Shown: piece by piece, positions 53,947 to 56,649 of the stretch
Numbering within the stretch: the stretch's first letter is position 1
How the letters are laid out: each line of letters opens with the position of its first letter
Origin: an uncultured Chryseobacterium sp.
Lineage (GTDB): Bacteria; Bacteroidota; Bacteroidia; Flavobacteriales; Weeksellaceae
Reading direction: 5' to 3'
Length of the DNA: 56,649 bases
Assembly: GCA_913775525.1 (NCBI GenBank)
Contig: CAJYLH010000019.1
Span: 1-56,649 of the forward strand
The notes under the pieces: generated by a model
Seen by the model: the letters and a program-made list of their open reading frames with translations, nothing else
Databases searched by the model: none
Told to the model about the DNA's origin: nothing
Translations under genes and position numbers: made by a program

Positions 53947-54768
53947 ATGAGTACACTGAAATTAAAAGACGGCACAGAGATTTTTTACAAAGACCAGGGA
54001 GCAGGCCAGGTTTTAATGTTCCACCACGGATGGCCTTTGTCTTCCGACGACTGGGATGCGCAGGTAATATTTTTCCTGCAGAGAGGCTACCGAGTAATAG
54101 CACACGACAGAAGAGGACACGGACGTTCCAGCCAGAACATTTACAACCACACCATTGAGCAATATGCTTCTGATGCGGCTGAACTGGTTGAATTTTTAGA
54201 TCTTAAAGACGTAATCCACATCGGCCACTCAACAGGCGGCGGCGAAGTGATCCGCTATGTGAATAAATATGCCAACGGAAGGGCAAAAAAAGCGGTCTTG
54301 ATCAGTGCCGTTCCCCCGGTAATGGTGAAAAGCGAACACAATCCTGACGGTGTTCCGATGGAAGTTTTCGATAACATCAGGGACCAGACTTTACACAACA
54401 GGAACCAGTTTTACATCGACCTGACCTTTCCTTTCTACGGCTACAACAGAGAAGGTGCCGATGTGAAAGAAGGCGTACAGAGGAACTGGTGGGGACAGGG
54501 AATGATGGGTGGGATCGTAGCGCACTATGACGGGATCAAAGCGTTTTCTGAAACCGATTTTACAGAAGACCTGAAAGCAGTGGATATCCCCGTTTTACTT
54601 CTCCACGGTGAAGACGACCAGATTGTCCCTATAGAAAATTCAGCCATAAAATCTGCAAAACTGCTGAAAAACGGAACGCTGATTACCTATCCCGGTTTCC
54701 CGCACGGAATGCCCACCACACAGCATAAAACCATCAACAGGGATCTTCTGAAGTTCATTGAAGCTTAA
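53947..54768 (+). CDS. Alpha/beta hydrolase, non-haem chloroperoxidase-like
   Basis: This 273-residue hydrolase has the GHSTGGGE nucleophile elbow (S95) typical of cofactor-free bacterial haloperoxidases and arylesterases, then D224 (HGEDDQIVP) and H253 (FPHGMP). The early HHGWPLSSDDWD motif (26-37) forms the oxyanion hole. A full catalytic triad is present. Such enzymes hydrolyse esters and form peracids; the natural substrate here is unknown. No signal peptide is seen, so it is cytosolic. A strong terminator follows. Confidence 0.92.
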   Translation: MSTLKLKDGTEIFYKDQGAGQVLMFHHGWPLSSDDWDAQVIFFLQRGYRVIAHDRRGHGRSSQNIYNHTIEQYASDAAELVEFLDLKDVIHIGHSTGGGEVIRYVNKYANGRAKKAVLISAVPPVMVKSEHNPDGVPMEVFDNIRDQTLHNRNQFYIDLTFPFYGYNREGADVKEGVQRNWWGQGMMGGIVAHYDGIKAFSETDFTEDLKAVDIPVLLLHGEDDQIVPIENSAIKSAKLLKNGTLITYPGFPHGMPTTQHKTINRDLLKFIEA

Positions 54769-54786
54769 AAAATTGCATATCATATT

Positions 54787-54820
54787 AAAGCCGCCTCATT
54801 CTGGAATGAGGCGGCTTTTT
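54787..54820 (+). terminator. Terminator of the chloroperoxidase-like gene
   Basis: A perfect stem of 14 bp (AAAGCCGCCTCATT / AATGAGGCGGCTTT) with a 4-nt loop and a T-run of five. Confidence 0.9.
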
Positions 54821-55157
54821 ATTGAGGTTTATGGGGAAATGGCAACTTAAATTCATCCTAATCTTCCAGCCGGCTGATTCATATTCTCCCGTATGCTTTT
54901 CTGAAACCCTGCCTGAAACCGGACATTTTTAAGATCCATTTTGTATACCGCTTTATCTTTCTTTTTTTCATAGCCGGAAAAAACCATAACAGCCTGTATG
55001 TGATTACCCTTCTTTAACGACCCTCAGAAATTCATTGGCAAAAAAGCGTTCCCTACGCGATTTTTATGAACAGAGGTACAGATTTTGAATGTTTCCAGAA
55101 ATATTTTAAATATTATTTCTAATTATAGATAATATTTTAAACCTAACACCGAAATAT
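54821..55157. other. Intergenic region before the YihY-like gene
   Basis: No gene seen. AT-rich sequence from 55090 leads into the start. No clear -33/-7 pair could be fixed, and no hairpin besides the terminator was found. Confidence 0.4.
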
Positions 55158-56132
55158 ATGAAAGCTAAAAACAACTTCTGGAACATCCTGAAAGATACCT
55201 ATAAAGACTGGAGTGCCCGTGACCTGGGTACGGAAGCGGCCAGCTTAGCCTATAATGCCATTTTTTCAATTCCCGGACTCCTTATCATTGTCATCTGGCT
55301 TACGGGTATTTTCTTCGGTGAGGAAGCGGTGCGTGGTGAAATTACCAAGCTCATCGGCGGCATGATGGGAAAAGATGTCGGGAAAAGCCTTGAGGAAATG
55401 GTAATCGGCGGGATGGTGGACAAAAAGAATATCGTGATGAAAATTGTCGGGATCGTTACCTTAGTGTTCGGTGCCACTTCCCTGTTCTTCCAGTTCCAGA
55501 AATCCCTCAATAAGCTCTGGGATGTGGTGGCAGCGCCTAAAAAAGCATGGGAAAAATACCTTCTGGACCGTGCCAATTCGTTGGGAATGATTGTGGTGAT
55601 TGCCTTCCTATTGCTGATCACCCTGTTGCTGAGTTCATTCATCGGACTTGCCAATGACTGGATTGTCCGCCGGTTCAACCTGGAGACTTTGGTTTTGGTC
55701 AACATCCTGAACATCGTGGTAGGATTTGAGATTACCCTCATCCTTTTCGCCGCCATGTTTAAAATCCTTCCGGATGTTGAGATCCAGTGGAAATCCGTGT
55801 GGATAGGTGCCGCAGTAACTGCCGCATTGTTTACGCTCGGAAAATACCTCCTGACGTTTTATTTTAATACTTTTAATCCCAGCTCTGCATTCGGGGCGGC
55901 GGGGACTATTATCCTGCTGCTGCTCTGGATCAATTATACCTGCCAGATTATTTTCTTCGGAGCCGAATTTACCAAAGTGTATGCAAAAAATAAAGGTCAT
56001 GAACTTAAACCGTCGAAGCATGCCAAGTTGAGCCCGCAAATGGTCGCTAAAGAGGATCAAGATGATATCGTAGAAGGCGTTGAACCGGCTCAGAAAAAAT
56101 CTCAAACCAGTTTTAGTCTGATCAGTTCTTAA
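55158..56132 (+). CDS. YihY/virulence factor BrkB family membrane protein
   Basis: This 324-residue polytopic protein has the YihY/BrkB pattern: SLAYNAIFSIPGLLIIVIWL early, the six-helix core with GATSLFFQFQKSLNKLWDVV (residues about 97-116), and the late signature SAFGAAGTIILLLLWINYTC then QIIFFGAEFTKVYA. A hydrophilic C-terminal tail (about 285-324) follows. The family (sometimes misnamed ribonuclease BN) is a conserved inner-membrane protein of unknown molecular function. It stands alone and is followed by a terminator before the right IS copy. Confidence 0.92.
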   Translation: MKAKNNFWNILKDTYKDWSARDLGTEAASLAYNAIFSIPGLLIIVIWLTGIFFGEEAVRGEITKLIGGMMGKDVGKSLEEMVIGGMVDKKNIVMKIVGIVTLVFGATSLFFQFQKSLNKLWDVVAAPKKAWEKYLLDRANSLGMIVVIAFLLLITLLLSSFIGLANDWIVRRFNLETLVLVNILNIVVGFEITLILFAAMFKILPDVEIQWKSVWIGAAVTAALFTLGKYLLTFYFNTFNPSSAFGAAGTIILLLLWINYTCQIIFFGAEFTKVYAKNKGHELKPSKHAKLSPQMVAKEDQDDIVEGVEPAQKKSQTSFSLISS

Positions 56133-56155
56133 ACAGAAGGAAATTCGTAATGAAA

Positions 56156-56188
56156 AAACCTACCAGGTTTTAAAAAACTGGTAGGTTT
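56156..56188 (+). terminator. Terminator of the YihY-like gene
   Basis: AAACCTACCAG (56156-56166) pairs with CTGGTAGGTTT (56178-56188), 11 bp, across an A/T loop. Both arms end in A/T runs, so it could act in either direction. Confidence 0.75.
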
Positions 56189-56226
56189 CAATGTTGAATC
56201 AAATGGTCTTGATTTTATTTCCTCCT

Positions 56227-56254
56227 GATCAGCAGATTACGCAGATTTTTACGC
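56227..56254. repeat. Short dispersed-repeat-like string at the IS border
   Basis: ATCAGCAGATTACGCAGATT followed by TTTACGC lies directly beside the IS end. Similar CTGCGTAATCTGC/CTGTGTAAATCTGTGG strings occur at 3401-3425. It may be part of the insertion target. Confidence 0.4.
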
Positions 56255-56649
56255 ATTGAACTCATCTCGACTTTATTTTTTGAAATTTTCTCAAAGCAAT
56301 CACCATGAACGCTAAGTAATTAAACCCTGTCCAGCTTGTTATTGAAGTGTCAAACCTGTTAAGTATTGATCTGAAGCTATCCAGCCAGGCATTTGTTCTT
56401 TCGATAGCATATCGTTCTTTATATAATTGATGATCAAAATAATGATTGTTAAGCGTACCTGAGTTTCTTTTATTAGGAGCAATATTGGCTATTATTCCCA
56501 ATTTCAAAGCTTTCTTACGTAGATTTTCAGCATCAAATCCTGCATCAAAATTCAGGAAAAGACCATCCAATGGAATGCCTGATTGATGTAAAAAATCTGT
56601 GATCTGCTCAAAATGCTTTTCAATATTAAAAAGATCATTATGATTTCCA
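56255..56649 (-). mobile_element. IS5-like insertion sequence, right copy (partial)
   Basis: This copy is inverted relative to 1-517 and matches it to base 56255, then diverges. Near-identity over the shared part marks the same element. It lacks the left copy's 5-nt deletion. The other end lies beyond the window. Confidence 0.8.
56262..56649 (-). CDS. IS5-like transposase, C-terminal part, frame intact to the edge
   Basis: The frame stays open from the right edge (GNHNDLFNIEKHFEQITDFL) to the stop at 56262. It includes GIPLDGLFLNFDAGFD with a catalytic Asp and YKERYAIERTNAWLDSFRSI with the catalytic Glu. Unlike the left copy there is no frameshift in the visible part, so this one may be active. 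The N-terminus and first Asp lie outside the window. It ends GFNYLAFMVIALRKFQKIKS, differing slightly from the left copy. Confidence 0.85.
   Translation of the reverse strand, partial: GNHNDLFNIEKHFEQITDFLHQSGIPLDGLFLNFDAGFDAENLRKKALKLGIIANIAPNKRNSGTLNNHYFDHQLYKERYAIERTNAWLDSFRSILNRFDTSITSWTGFNYLAFMVIALRKFQKIKSR

Noticed and set aside
1-56649. Composite transposon formed by the two terminal IS copies
   Set aside because: The 55.7 kb between them includes typical chromosomal genes and separate islands, far more than a usual composite element, and outer IS ends cannot be seen. The contig probably just breaks at repeats.

Overview
The window looks like chromosome of a Flavobacteriales bacterium, most likely Chryseobacterium or a close Weeksellaceae relative. 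The signs are a GLPGLI-family protein, a DUF2911 protein, a TPR/LuxR-type sensor-regulator, surface proteins starting with the flavobacterial VGINT pattern, and promoters of the Bacteroidetes form TTTG-N17..20-TAnnTTTG. No rRNA, tRNA or CRISPR array was found. Both edges lie inside copies of one IS5-like element in inverted orientation, so the window is probably a contig that broke at IS copies.

Layout. 1-517: IS copy with a frameshifted transposase. 0.9-8 kb: TPR/LuxR regulator, an IS3-like remnant, DUF2911 protein, and a tightly coupled minus-strand operon of a PIG-L deacetylase with a C-terminal extension, a 34-residue membrane microprotein too short for usual gene callers, and a sodium:solute symporter. 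8-8.5 kb: intergenic direct repeats and a nested hairpin element. 8.5-13.3 kb: AT-rich accessory stretch with a small XRE regulator and an 879-residue protein joining a PD-(D/E)xK nuclease-like domain, a P-loop NTPase and an S1 RNA-binding domain. This is the best candidate for an undescribed, defence-type system. 13.3-24 kb: small regulators (AraC, HxlR, MarR) beside their probable targets (SnoaL/monooxygenase fusion, SDR enzymes, NDH-2-like dehydrogenase, universal stress protein), with operator-like palindromes and several decayed genes. 24.4-32.7 kb: two-component system followed by a CzcCBA-type heavy-metal efflux operon. 32.8-33.5 kb: two gene fragments joined by a 40-nt palindrome. 34.5-44.2 kb: XRE regulator divergent from a YbjN-PspA-YqiJ-YqiK(flotillin)-giant AAA+ ATPase cluster, which reads as a membrane-stress module. 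44.8-56.2 kb: tandem secreted C-type-lectin-like proteins, GLPGLI protein, alpha/beta hydrolase with a divergent MerR regulator, S41 peptidase, quinone oxidoreductase, chloroperoxidase-like hydrolase and a YihY/BrkB membrane protein. 56.25-56.65 kb: second IS copy.

How the parts work together. Three regulator/target pairs share visible palindromes: HxlR/SDR at 16606-16625, MarR/UspA at 21691-21708 and 23171-23188 (16 of 18 bases identical), and MerR/hydrolase at 50016-50036. The XRE/Psp-like cluster has a perfect dyad lying between the -33 and -7 boxes of the cluster promoter. The efflux operon is organised like metal-responsive CusRS/CzcRS loci. All functional calls come from reading the sequence and protein motifs; no database search was run.
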